Of a stretch of DNA of 64,000 bases, positions 52,083 to 63,660 are shown piece after piece (within the stretch, counting starts at the first letter, position 1; each line of letters begins with the position of its first letter). Source of the DNA: Cristatella mucedo. Its lineage: Eukaryota > Bryozoa > Phylactolaemata > Cristatellidae. The DNA lies in the NCBI GenBank assembly GCA_009760855.2, contig WPIO01000012.1:924501-988500 (forward strand), in the 5' to 3' direction. The position numbers and the translations under genes are program-made. The notes under the pieces are model-generated. The model did not search any database, was not told the DNA's origin, and saw nothing but the letters and a program-made list of their open reading frames with translations.

Positions 52083-52318
52083 ATGAGCGACGTCAAGGCC
52101 TCAAAACTAAAATCTATTGCCAATTCTTTTGGAAGTGGTAGCTCGGCCGTGCTGGCAATATACGAGCCACCTAGTGCATTCCAGACCTTCACGTCACCGG
52201 ATGTGCATTCTGCTCCTAAAGTGAGAGGACAGCATTTTGCACAGGTTCCACCTGCTACAGCAGCAAGGCTGAATTCTCATTACAGGCTAAAAGGCATACG
52301 AGAGGCGTCAGGACATAT
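52083..52318 (+). CDS. Candidate first or internal exon of an unidentified gene
   Basis: ATG at 52083 (aaaaggATGAGC, A at -3) opens 78 codons: MSDVKASKLKSIANSFGSG, then IYEPPSAFQTF, HFAQVPPATAARLNSHYRL and GIREASGH. It reaches a strong donor CATAT|GTAAGG. An acceptor-like catccatcag lies just upstream, so it may be an internal exon with an earlier start. Composition is soluble, Ser/Ala-rich, with no family recognised. No partner exon was found within the window. Confidence 0.35.
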
Positions 52319-52834
52319 GTAAGGCCTGTAACCAATCGATACTCTAAAGTAACTCAAAAAAGTAATCCTCAAGTAATCTTCTAGCGATCTTCAATACAGC
52401 AGCAGAGGATTCTGATACCTGTATCTACGACATTTGAGGATATGCAAGTCTGCATATGCTCATGCTCGTCTTTTCTAAATCCATATGATGAATATTGCCG
52501 GTGTCTACTTTCAGTCCCAAGCATATGAACTAGCTTCTCAGTCTTTGAGAAATTTGAATATCGCATGCATGAACAATGACCAACCGAGTATGCCTATATA
52601 TGGAGGCTGAGCTTAGTGTCATTAGCCTAGATCAATGACATGGAAGAATTCGGAATTCCGAATCACAGATAGGGTGAATTTAGTTGGAAAATAATTAGTG
52701 GAGGTTTCTAAAATCAGGGTGATGGCGAGATCAACCTTTTGATCTCCTAGAATCGCCTTGATCGCATCAAACCTTAATGAATTAGTGCTAACAGAAACAA
52801 GAGAGATAATTTCCCAACAAATCACGATTCTCAA

Positions 52835-53200
52835 ATTTTTTGGAGACCGTGACTTTAGTTCGCATGCTCCTACAGCCTTGAACTCACGACTTGCGTCACA
52901 ACATATCCTGAGTTGGCCATAATAAAAAAAAGCTAAAAACGCATCTATTTATCGCAGCATTTAGTGGGTCCATGTGATCCGTCCTTTATGTACTTATGCA
53001 TGCGGCACTGTGCATGCTGCTAATATTTGCATGCTAACCCTGTGCATGTCACCCCTAACCATGTTCTTCTTGTTGTTTATTGATGTTACCACTAACCATT
53101 CGATCGTGCTTCCTTTGCAGCAAATGCAAAATGCCTACAAAGAGATCGAGTTTTCTGAGGGCACTATATAAAATGTATTATTATTATTATTATTACTAAG
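52835..53200 (+). mobile_element. L2-like family A, plus-strand 3' end
   Basis: ggagaccgtgactttagttc (coding end), gcatttagtgggtccatgtg, cctgtgcatgtcacccctaa 3' UTR, atgcctacaaagagatcgag then ttttctgagggcactatata tail and (ATT)n at 53177-53196. Confidence 0.9.
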
Positions 53201-53204
53201 CTGA

Positions 53205-54035
53205 AAAGTGCCTCTGAATCGCTGAAAGTATAAAGCCTTCGGATCTTGAGAAGAGTGAGCAGCTGATTTGTGGCTTGTGACTGCCATAGGATGTAAGGAA
53301 TACATCAGCAATATATATATATATTAGGAATACATCACCATAAAGTCATACTCACTAAAAGCACACCAATAGAATCAGCCGTTATAGTATGAAAAAGTGA
53401 CTTATCAGATGAGTTACGATTAATTCTAAAGGTGGCAGGAGTATTTGAGTTGCAAAAACGTAGCGACATCTCGATCAACAGTTAAGCGACCTATCTATAC
53501 CATTTGCCAGTTGACAATGCTGCTTGCGACAAGGTTTGCCATTTTATTCTGCTGAAGCTGTCTACAGGCTGATTTACATGTAAGACCTAATGGATTTAAA
53601 GCATCTGGCAGTGTATTCCTTTCTGTCATTCTTGACTAGCTTGTTGCTTGCCCAAACACTCAAAATAAAGCATGAGCTTAACAATTCAGAATATTTAAAA
53701 CGGCGATGAACTAAGATGAAAAGCAAAAAGCTAGCATGGCAGTTAGAGCCGAAACGACAAGCACTCACATACGAATGATCCAGTGACAAACGATCAAGAA
53801 CAGCTAAATAACATCAGATTCAATACCTGTGGTTAACTTGAATCTTTGGGAAGGAATAACATGGACAGATTGTGAGCTGACAGCATAGCCAGACCACGAT
53901 TGTTGAGCTGTCTTGAACGTTAGCTAAAACAGTAAAAGAATATTAAGTTATTTAAGCCCAATATCACGGTGGCTTCTCCTTAAGTAGCTGGAGTTCATCA
54001 ACAAAATCATTAACGAAAAGGCAGCACTAAAATGT
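53205..54035. other. No gene recognised
   Basis: A short (AT)n at 53312-53326 with aggaatacatca repeated on both sides. Nothing else supported. Confidence 0.45.
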
Positions 54036-54039
54036 AAAG

Positions 54040-54205
54040 TAAAGATAAGCTGATTCAGCAGCTTCATTAATGATAGTAGCAGAATAATCATGCACCCATC
54101 ACATCCACCCCTTGAAGTGGTGAATTAAGAATTGTCTGCACTAGGAATCGATCCCAAGACCTGAACCACGAAGTGCAAGCAACTCTTCCCTGTACCGACC
54201 TTCAA
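54040..54205 (-). mobile_element. SINE-2 copy i, old
   Basis: taagctgattcagcagcttc, then cccttgaagtggtgaattaa, gcactaggaatcgatcccaa (B-box side) and caagcaactcttccctgtac. The order matches SINE-2; diverged. Confidence 0.65.
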
Positions 54206-54581
54206 TGCAGAGAGTGACCGAGGTCAAACTAGACCTACGGTCACAAACATAAATTGAGGAACTATTTGCCGATACACCGCATGCCTATAATTTTTACACA
54301 TCCCATGCAAACCATCTGGAATTGGGGCCAGCCAGCGCCCTAAGCGGCCACAAGGTGATTGGTTGCCAGGTGAACCTTCACAAGAAGCAGGGCCTCCGAA
54401 CAGGTACACCGGAACACTTCGAGCAAATGTTTTGGAGGCTCTCTTGAGAGATGCAGCTGGCTAATCTGCAAGGCCCTTTCGTTGAGCAGGAAAGTGTTAG
54501 TTCAACTGAATGATCAGTGTTGCAAGGCGATTCGGCAAAGTATAAGAGGTAGCCAAGCCACTTCAAATGCCTATTTCACAT

Positions 54582-56645
54582 AATAATAAAAATAATAATA
54601 ACACATTTAATAAAGTGCCGTAAGAGAACTCACTCTCTTTCTAGGCGCTTTACATTTGCTGCAAGGAAACACGATCGAATGGTTAGTGGTAGCATGCTCG
54701 ATAAACAACAAGAATAACATAGTTAGGGGTGACATGCACAGGGTCAGCATGCAAGTGTGGTTAGTGGCAGCATGTAGTGTCAGCATGCATAAGAACATAA
54801 AGGACGAATCACAGGGATCAACTAAAAGCTGTCATAAATAGGCGTGCTTTTAATTTCTTTTTAAATGTGGTCAAGTCAGGAGATGTCGTGATGCAAGTCG
54901 GGAGTGAGTTCCAGGCTTTGGGAGCATATGAACTAAATGCACAGTCTTCAAAGGATTTGAAGTTTGTACCAGGTAAAGGTAAACAGTTAGATTCCGATCG
55001 CGAGTGGTTCCATGCCTAGCCTTGTGGGGCAATAGATCTGATAGGTAGGCTGGAGCCAAAGAATGAATGGACCTAAAAGTGAGCGACACAATCTTTAAGT
55101 CGATACTTTGCTTGGCTGGTAGCCAGTGCAGGTCGACGAGAAATGGTCTGATGTGGCAACTGTGACGCTCACAACAGACAAGTCTAGCTGCAGAGTTTTG
55201 TACCAGCTGTAAGCGCCTGATTGCACAGGCCGGTGGACTAGCAAGCTGTGAGTTACAGATGTTAAGACGGGATGTCAATCCTTGTCTAAACAAGCCCGAA
55301 CTTTAGCAATGTTATGCAGCTGAAAGTAGGCAGGCTTGACCATGGAGCTGATGTGATCGTCTAGCAAAAGGTCCCTTTGAAGCATGACACCTACATTTCG
55401 TGCAGATTCAACAGGAGATATGCTGGCAGAGCCGATTTTGAGCCTTTCCAATTTCCGAATCACGTTGGTTTGCCATAACTAGTAAGTTAGTTTTATCATC
55501 ATTTAATTTAAGAAAATTTGCTACCATCCATGTGCGGATGCCATCAATACATGTAGCAGGGGAGTTAAGAGAATTCGAGGTGCTAGAAGGCTGTGAGGGA
55601 TCAAAACAAAGGTACAACTGAGTGTCATCTGCATATAAGTGAATGCCTGGATTGTGCTTGACAATCACATCGGCAAGAGGGAGAGTATAAACCGTGAAAA
55701 GAACCGGACCTAGCACGGAGCCCTGAGGTGCCCCATATTTCAGAGGCTCCTCGGATGATCTTAGTCCATTCACATCAATACTCTGGAGTCTCCCACTGAG
55801 ATAGGACCTGAACCATTGCATGCCCAGGCGAGATGAGAGGCACTCTAGAAGAACTTGGTGATCGATAGTATCAAAAGCTGCCGAAAGATCGAGCAATACA
55901 AGCAGAGATACTCTACCCATGTCTGCATTCCTAAGTAGGTCGTTGTACACCCGAAGCAATGCTGACTCTGTAGAGTGATTAGCTCAAAAACCAGATTGGA
56001 ACTTACTATCAAGGTTTGAAGTTTCAATATACGAGTTCAGCTGGTCTGCCACGACTCGTTCCAGTGTCTTTGATAGGAATGGTAGAAGGAAAACAGGGCG
56101 ATAGTTGCTCAAGTTCTCTTGGTCTAGTGTTGCTTTCTTGAGTAGTGGCCTGACTATAGTCTTTTTGAGAGGTGCTGGGACATGACCTGAGGCTAATGAC
56201 GTATTAATGATGACATTAAAAATGACATATTAATGATTAGTTATGCATGGCAGCAGCAGTTCAATGCATAGTAGAAGCAGGACAGTGGGTATAGGGCTCA
56301 AAGGATTAGTTGTCTTCATTGATTGGGATATGAACTTCAGGACAAGGTCACTAGTGACTCCTTGAATGTAGACATTGAGGTGCTGCAAGGAATTGCAAAG
56401 ACAGCACTCTAGGGGGGATGCTGCCATCGTAGGGATGGACTCCCTGATCTTCGCTGTCTTCTGGACAAAGAAGCTAGAAGCGATCAGCTAGATCATCCCA
56501 GCAATCATTAGGTGAGGAGCTAACCTGGGAGCAGTTGAAGAGATGGTGGATCGTTGAGATCACCATTTTTGGATTGTGCATCTATGATTCAACAATATTT
56601 TTTATAGATGCTAGACTTGGCCTTTGCTAGGATCGACGAATGAAA
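54582..56645 (-). mobile_element. L2-like family A copy, long (2.06 kb), ORF2 broken
   Basis: (AAT)n at 54582-54600, tail hairpin, 3' UTR, then ORF2 on the minus strand in pieces: C-terminal (55293-54871), linker (55463-55275), RT motifs A-C (55959-55408, with LLDLSAAFDTIDHQVLLECL, GAPQGSVLGPVLF and YADDTQLYLCFD) and finger region (56427-56000). Compared with the 15.1 kb copy it lacks a short segment in the RLGITGTAL block (RLGMQWF here). A short duplication (aatgacatattaatga) lies near 56200-56240. It is 5'-truncated at about 56645 at the same general region as the 15.1 kb copy. Confidence 0.92.
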
Positions 56646-56769
56646 TCACCATCCAGCTATTGATTCTCTCAAAGCACACACGTGTGAGCATTCTTAGCTA
56701 CGAATACAGGGGATCTCACCAGCTAAGCTAGTGAAGAAAGAACATCAACACAAATGCATGACAGATGAA

Positions 56770-57115
56770 ATGTGCGGACTCCAGTCTGCTTAGCCAAATG
56801 CAATGTTCATGTAATTGAATTGCATTTCTTACGCAACGACAACTACTCTCCTGCTGCCGACTATGGTTCATCCTTTTCATCAGTCCTAAGCTGCTACTTC
56901 CATGCTACTCACTACATCAACTGCTCTCCTGACTCTGCTATGCTTCCCACTTTCTCTTTGTTGCATGAGATGAAGTCTGTTGGCTACCGAATGCGTACCG
57001 AAAGCCGCTTAGGCTGTGAGTGCGCTATACAAAACTCTCCTGTGTAACACCCACATAGTCTTTATCATTTTGTGGAGTTACAGACGGAGATACATTACAT
57101 TGCATCTCAGGTATA
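56770..57115 (+). mobile_element. L2-like family B, 3' end
   Basis: gacaactactctcctgctgc, ctcctgactctgctatgctt, atgagatgaagtctgttggc, taccgaatgcgtaccgaaag, gagtgcgctatacaaaactc and ttgtggagttacagacggag: the best copy of the family B tail. No ATT end; no hairpin like that of family A. Confidence 0.75.
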
Positions 57116-57119
57116 TATT

Positions 57120-58045
57120 ATTGCCCGACTTAAGCTGCCGATATGCCCTCTTCAAATTACCGTCTGATGTGAATAAGAATAATGAATGGTCTTTGCATTT
57201 TGTGGAATTGCATGCCATGGAACGTCATTGCACTACCAGCCATGCATGATCGTGTATACCGACTCTTTAGTAACGTATTTCTTGTGAATATTGTATTTAC
57301 TGTAGTGCTTTGTTCCCAGTTCTTCAGAGATCAAGCAATAATAAGCTGGGGGTTTTAACGCCTAGTCATCTAGCCTCATGTAAGCCATCTTTACGAGATG
57401 CTACGAAGCGCTGAGAGAGGTGAGTGGAATTATAGGCTCAATGCATCTTCTACACACACGGCCGAGTCATTTTCGGATTTAAGCCAACTGGACCGTTGAG
57501 TCAGGGGTATAAGCTTCAACGCATATATCATTCATGCTGCATGCCAAAATACACTATCCAGACAAAAAGGGACACATACATCGGCACTCTTTTTGGAAGG
57601 CATTGGTAATATTGCTCTCTTGCAAGCACTAGTTCACATAGGCTACGATGACCTCCAAATTAAGCTAAATTATTCAACTACTCTAGAAACAAGGCTATCT
57701 GCAGAGAATGATCAAATAAAGTAGAGTCAAACTTAGTCTTCGGTTAGGGTAGCATAGGCACTACTGAATAAGATGTGCCTTTGTACAGCACACAAGAGCA
57801 ACAAATTCACTTTGCACGTAACCTTCCTGTAAGAGCCACGGGTGAGCAAGAACGACTTTGGTTGGCTCCTTAAGTTATGCTTAAAAGATGGTGCTGATGT
57901 ATATCGAATTGAAATGAAAAGGTCGTTCGATCTGTCTTGCACTGCTTGATCTGCAATCGTCTTTTGAAACCTTGGACCACAACTATTGCTGCAAAGCATG
58001 TTCACGGGCTGTAGTTACTGATTATGCATGGCTGTGACACTGGCC
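57120..58045. other. No gene or repeat recognised
   Basis: Short frames only; a 90-residue minus frame at 57733-58005 has no domain. Confidence 0.4.
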
Positions 58046-58049
58046 CTCT

Positions 58050-58135
58050 TTCAATGATATACAGTAAAGTGGTTAGAAAGAGATTTAGCTCCATGAAAGT
58101 GCAACGTAAATGAATTATTATTATTATTAATAGTC
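58050..58135 (+). repeat. L2-type tail remnant
   Basis: acagtaaagtggttagaaag, agatttagctccatgaaagt and (ATT)n at 58117-58130: the tail only, diverged. Confidence 0.65.
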
Positions 58136-58734
58136 AGCAACAGACACAGAACCTATCAGAATTCATTGCAGCATCTTATGATCCCCGGCTGGAACCATTT
58201 TCTTCCTGTGGCCTAGCCATCAACATGTCAACCGGCATTGCAACCCTCGTGGTATCTAGCTGGTTGTTGAGAATATCGGCAGTCTAGCGCTTACATCAAC
58301 TGAGCTTGCCTGTACAACGAAAGGGAAACTCCTCCCACAGTTGCAATATGCACATGACAAACTCTGCCTAAACCAGGTATAAAGAAGACCCCCTCCCCCA
58401 AGTGAAGTGCCCTAGACCTTGCCAAAGAAGACAGTGGCTTCACTGATTACGGTAATTCTATGGTAAAACTAGCTAACAACACTTCTAGTCAATAGCTAGA
58501 ACCGGCAGTCGGTGCTATCTCTCCTGCCATCGCTGGCAACCCCATAGCCATTGATAATTTCATAAGTGCCGATTGTATGTTCTGCCAATGTCTACATCAG
58601 CTAGTTGCTTACATTAGCAATAGTACCTTAGTGAGTCAATTACTGCCGAGCTAGGTTTGCTAAGATTTTCCATGTGACAGCTGAATCTCAGACATAGCAC
58701 CTGCTAAAGTACAGACCTAGCCATTATATATAGA

Positions 58735-58953
58735 TATAAAATATAGTTCATTTGCATAGCACCATAAGAGAACAGCATTTCTATTCAGGTGCTTCACATA
58801 TGCCAAGGTGCTCGAGCCCACGACCTCGGTCATCAAATGCATTCACCTTGACCTCGGTCAAGCACCGTAAAAGTTAAAGTTAACAAAAAGTAAAAGTAAA
58901 AGTAAAAGTTTAACCGTTTAAAGCGAGCACCTTAACCTCTAGGCCAACCCGAG
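58735..58953 (-). mobile_element. SINE-1 copy h, with internal pentamer expansion
   Basis: Tail agcaccataagagaacagca then ttctattcaggtgcttcaca, B-box ggtgctcgagcccacgacct, ggtcatcaaatgcattcacc, then aagtaaaagtaaaagtaaaa (58882-58912) inserted before the A-box part (gagcaccttaacctctaggc). The (aaagt)n run splits the tRNA head. Confidence 0.83.
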
Positions 58954-59189
58954 GGCGGCACAGGTCTCTCCTTCAGAGCGACTGAAGGCAGTACATACAG
59001 CACCCAAGCTATGCTGAATGCCTATTCAGCTCTTACGATTGGTGGCCTTTGGTAAGGTCAAGGTCGGGTTCCCAGCTGGTTAATTAGATGGTAGTCGACG
59101 GCTAGAGCTTAGTGTCTAGCAGCACCAAGGCAAAGCAGAAGGGGGCGAACCTGTCGGTCCGGTCGGCGCTCCTGATGCTTGGTACCTAC

Positions 59190-59305
59190 CTTGGCATACG
59201 CATTCTGTCGCCGTCTTTCGCTATCATCATCAGTGGAAGAAGATTGGGAAGCAAAGTGCACGGTTCCCCGTAAGCTAGCTTCAACCGATCTGGAGAACTT
59301 TTGAC
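59190..59305 (-). CDS. Internal exon of an unidentified gene
   Basis: Minus strand: acceptor gccttgctgcag precedes GTCAAAAG. It has 38 codons, QKFSRSVEASLRGTVHFAS then SSSTDDDSERRRQNAYAK, and ends at a strong donor AAG|GTAGGT. The acidic/Ser patch followed by basic residues looks like a disordered or regulatory segment (possible casein kinase 2-type site SSTDDD). Phase: two bases enter, phase 0 leaves. I do not recognise the protein. It may belong to the same gene as the 63.2 kb exon, but the phases need at least one exon between. Confidence 0.6.
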
Positions 59306-59309
59306 CTGC

Positions 59310-60490
59310 AGCAAGGCAAGCAGCTGTTAGTGCAGCAAACCCACATTTTCTTCCCTTTGGATGCAGTTCTACACCAGGCAGCTTCTTTGAACGATATGTC
59401 AGCAGAGGCAGGCAGGTCTAAGCGATTCTACAGCAGAACTTCCCAGCCAGAGGACAAACGTCAAGAGCACACCTTGCCAAAGCAGCATGAATGCGTTAAA
59501 GCTAGCTGAACGGCCACAGCTGACAGTGGCCTGCCAACAGCGCAGGTCTGCCGCACTCAATTCATGCTCGAGTCACTCAGCCGAAACAAATATGCATCCG
59601 GTGGAGCAAATTAACTTACATTACAGACTCTTCAAACTAAAAGAGGCTCAAAAGGTGGTTTCTGAGCGACACTTGCAGAAATAAATACATGGCTGCATCA
59701 ATAAATTGCCAATTCACATCTAAAAGAAACTATTAAGGTGAGCTACACCTGCATATGGGCTAAGCCAGTTATAGAATGAATAGTGCCACCTGTTATAACA
59801 GTGGTGATGGCAATTACTAGCTTTCAAACCTATCTAAACCTAGTTTAAGATTCAAATAGGAGCAGATATCGCATATCAACGATTATGCACAGACATTATG
59901 GCACTGCAAAAGATTTCTGAGACCAGACATGTTAGCTCATATTCTGGCTACCACCCAGGTCACGTGATATTCTCCTATAAGGCAGCCCCCCTCAGTACTG
60001 TCAGGACACGGGATACAAGCCAGAAAAAGAAGCCAAAACTAGTTAAAAACCAGGCAACAGCAATCCCAACCAAGCAGTGATCTGACTTCTGTAAAGAACT
60101 TGCACGAAATGGGCAAAAAGCCGAGAACGACAAGGCAGCTACAGCAATGGAAAGGATTGGCCCTGGTCAACATGCTTCGTGGCAAAGGCTTTTTGAGCAC
60201 ACGACCCTTCTCAAAAATGGCTAGCTACTAGGATCAGCCCGAGAATGGACGAACACAATGGTCAGAAACTTGACGAAATGGCAGCAGCCACATCAGGCTA
60301 CAGAGCTGGCATGTCTGGTGCCACACCACATCTACCTACATCAGTAAGCAAGCTAATTTGAATGGATCAAAAACAGCTTCGCCGGCTTGGCGATAGTTGA
60401 CCAACGGAAAAATTAACCCAATCAGTTCAGGGCTATTATATCCAAGGTACACTGGCCGGTCAGAGGTGATGGAGGCAAAACGTATGGCAC
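59310..60490. other. No gene recognised
   Basis: A plus-strand frame at 59487-59684 and several shorter ones carry no domain. The stretch may be intron of the minus-strand gene. Confidence 0.4.
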
Positions 60491-60491
60491 A

Positions 60492-60493
<2 letters not shown>

Positions 60494-60532
<39 letters not shown>

Positions 60533-60537
60533 ACACA

Positions 60538-60625
<88 letters not shown>

Positions 60626-60648
60626 CACACACGCACACACACACACAA

Positions 60649-60679
<31 letters not shown>

Positions 60680-60680
60680 A
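60494..60680. repeat. (AC)n microsatellite, about 185 bp
   Basis: AC run with a few substitutions (ctcac near 60527 and 60538, cgcac near 60617, 60631 and 60671). The Cys/Val and Thr/His frames over it are artefacts. Confidence 0.98.
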
Positions 60681-60699
60681 CCACACACAGAGTAGATGA

Positions 60700-61835
60700 A
60701 GCTCGGTTCATGAAATGTGCTCAGGTACCATGAACATAAATAAGGAAGTCGCCTAATCACGATCTTCATTAGCTCATTGGAAACGATTGCCCTGGGGTAG
60801 CAGCCCGATTGCTTGCAAGAGCAGCCAAATTCTGAAGCAAGCACACGTGTACACATGCATGAACAGCAAAAGCATTGCTGCTGGTCAAAGCCACAGCCAA
60901 TTCCATGCGCTTTGCATACGGCCTGTAGGACGAAAATGCTCAGACAAAACAAGTACCAGTCAGGCCGAAGCATAGGACAACTTGGCTTCTTAGCTACCAC
61001 GAATTCGAGGACATTCAAAGAAGACAAGCAAGCACCAAACCTCACTGTTGGTGGCTAACACAAGGGCTACCTTAACCTTTTCAAATGAATGCCAGAAGCA
61101 GCAGGTGGGGCAATGCAACACAACTAACAGTGACACGTGGTGCTTGCTGACTATTGCCACAGGTCACAGTAATTGAGCAGCTGCCAAATTAAAGACAGAT
61201 CTATGACACAATGGACCATGAAAACATAGTATCCTAAAAAATACGAAGGCCACCACAGCCAATAAAGGATTGCAAGCAGACATGATTGTGACCAGTGAGA
61301 AATCTATTGCTAAAGCTGCATGCATACACATGTGCAAGGCATTTGCTACTGTGGAACAGTGACACAAGGCCACGAAGGGCAAGCTAGTGCCACAGTGGAG
61401 CATTGCATCGACGCTTGGAATTTTCGACCTAGGTCCTGGGTTAGAGCCCTGAAGCAGGCAATTCCTAAATGCTTACTGCAGGCAGGGCTTCAGCTGCCGG
61501 GTCTCCAATGCTGCATGCATAGGAAAGGCTGTTGAATCAACCTACACTCTACTTTCTTTTATAGGTTGAATCTGGGAATCTGTCAAGACAACAAACAGAA
61601 GCAAACTAGCAGAAAAAACACCTCGATACGAGCCCAGTAGGATTGCTGAATAGGAATTGAGCTTGATTTCCATAGTCAAGGTCATGCAGAACACAAGGTA
61701 CTGTCGACAATAGCCTTGGGACACTATACAGCTGACAATGCACGAGAGATCTGTTTAAAGCCTACTTCTTTTCAAAATTTTTATAATTTCTCTTGCCGTT
61801 GTCATTGCTAAGAACAATTCAAGCTCACAGCTGTA
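60700..61835. other. No gene recognised
   Basis: Short frames on both strands; nothing supported. Confidence 0.4.
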
Positions 61836-61839
61836 CCTG

Positions 61840-62100
61840 TGCTTTGATGCCTACCTGCCTTTCAGCACCCTGAACTCTCTCTCAGCTCCTTTTCACCATA
61901 TACTTCTGACTTTTGCATTTGGATGGCAGCAAGCTATCTTAAATTGAATGACAATAGAACCAACTTACTAGTTATGGCCAACCCCAGTGTTATAGAGAAA
62001 CCAGAAAGCCTAACCCTCGAACCGGGCTTGAGCAGCAATCTCTAGTAGCAGCCCCCTCAGCACGAAATGTTGGTCTACAGTCACTTCATGCTCGAAAAGT
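61840..62100 (+). mobile_element. L2-like ORF2 fragment, plus strand
   Basis: cctgtgctttgatgcctacc reads LCFDAYLPFSTLNSLSAPF, then ggatggcagcaagctatctt and aattgaatgacaatagaacc (LNDDKTNLLVM block) and gttatggccaaccccagtgt, ending at the ESARNVG-like block. Several stops; no tail. Confidence 0.75.
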
Positions 62101-62104
62101 GAGG

Positions 62105-63180
62105 GAACTCGGTGTCACGTGACTAATGTCACGTGCATGCCAATAAGTGTGTTTAGGTTAAGGTTGCACCCATAAAAAACTCCTTTTACTGGCATAATAG
62201 ATCGCATTCTTCAGCACAAGGATACTTCTTTTTTTCTTTCATTTTATTTCTCATAAGTTTGTCGAGCTCCATCTCTGGTACATGTTATGTCATCACCCCA
62301 CCAGGAAGGCAAACACGAAGTGACCTAAGGTGGCAGGCTGGCAGGTCTGTGATAGCAGAAAAAAATCTACAAGCAGCAGAAACTCACCATACGACAACAG
62401 CATATGGCATTATTGCTGCTCTTTCGTGAAACTAACGGAGTCTCTCTTTCAAAGTGAAATGAGAAGCTCCACGCGTTTTTTTTTACAGCATAGTGCTTCT
62501 TAGGTGCCGGTGGATGGTAGGGCAAGGCATAAAGTAGGACAGGTTACATACAGCAAAATCAAGTACTGGGAATAAGTGTCCTCAAAAACCATTTGATGAC
62601 CACATAAACAATTCTGCTAGCTGCTATTAAAACTGAACCTATCCCGAGCACTGATGGTATAGTTTGGCATACCAATGGACTACTGGCAGCTCATATTGCT
62701 GTGGTAGTCCATAACTACCTCATTCGGCAGCCAAGCTTCTTAGTTTAATAAACAAGACAGTTTTACAACTTATCTAACGAACAAGCCTTTTACTACTCAA
62801 GAGATGGATGAGAACAATGTCTTCTCATCAGTAGGTGAAGCCACATTAATCATGCCAACCACCTTAATCAAATATGCTGCCTCTTTGTCAGTTTCGACTT
62901 TCCCTGTCGGCGGTTGCGACTTATTGTTGGCATGGTTCAGCAGAATGCCACCGCCAAAGGCCAGCTCCCCCTACTAACCCTAACCCTGATTTATCCTGAT
63001 ATATCACGGTCAACTTGAAAAGGAACCAGCAAAAGCTTTATGGCAGGCTGAACTTTATGGTAAAACCAATGCTCTGCATGTTTTGCCACATATTCCCGAG
63101 CATGTGAATATGGCTGCCATAGAATGCAGTGAGTCAAGGATTGCACACATGTAAGCATTGCGTGCACATAAGCGTTGTTT
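62105..63180. other. No gene recognised
   Basis: Possible intron of the minus-strand gene. The short telomere-like ctaaccctaaccctg at 62976 is only two units long. No further exon was established. Confidence 0.4.
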
Positions 63181-63187
63181 ATCCTAC

Positions 63188-63321
63188 CTAGCCAATGCAA
63201 AAAGAGGACTTAAGTGAGCCATGGCGCATGGCTGAGTAAGGAAGAAAAGTGCGCCACCCACGAAGCCCAGAAGGAAGACTAACTCAATAGCTCGGACACA
63301 TACATTTCTCACAGAGCATAT
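63188..63321 (-). CDS. Exon with a transmembrane segment, unidentified gene
   Basis: Minus strand: acceptor gcttgtttttcag precedes ATATGCTC. It has 44 open codons, ICSVRNVCVRAIELVFLLGF then VGGALFFLTQ, PCAMAHLSPLFALA, ending at donor GCTAG|GTAGGA, phase 2. Residues 11-29 (AIELVFLLGFVGGALFFLT) form a likely membrane helix. The other two frames have stops. I do not recognise the family. Confidence 0.45.
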
Positions 63322-63466
63322 CTGAAAAACAAGCATTAAGTCGTGTTAGAAACTAACTAACTATACAAAGTCTAGCCGCATTATCTTACATCCACAGGCA
63401 TGCTACTAACGTAAAGATGGTAAAATCCTTGGCCGGCCAATTAATAAGACAAACTTTTGTAGAAAT

Positions 63467-63660
63467 GTAGCGGACACGTTGCTGGGTGGCGCTGCAGCAT
63501 CTCGTTCGTGCATTTGACTAGGGCAGGTATAAGGCTCTGCACCTCAGTGGTTCAGTGTCGTTGAATAACTTAATCAGTCAAGTAAGTCGAGTGACAAGAG
63601 TCCGGACGGCACAAAGCTACAGCCAGCAGCCAAGCGCAGCAAATCTCAGCTAGTGCTGCA
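63467..63660 (+). promoter_or_regulatory. LTR-like or promoter-like segment
   Basis: It begins tgtagcggacacgttgctgg, has a TATA-like ggtataaggctc at about 63525, an initiator-like tcagtgtcg about 28 bp later, and ends tagtgctgca. TG...CA ends and an internal TATA suggest a short LTR, but no partner LTR or clear target duplication is visible, so a host promoter is also possible. Confidence 0.25.

Noticed and set aside
60336-61045. Cys/Val- and Thr/His-repeat proteins over the AC tract
   Set aside because: Pure translation of the (AC)n microsatellite.
62976-62992. Telomeric repeat ctaaccctaaccctg
   Set aside because: Only about two units; could be chance or a tiny interstitial remnant.
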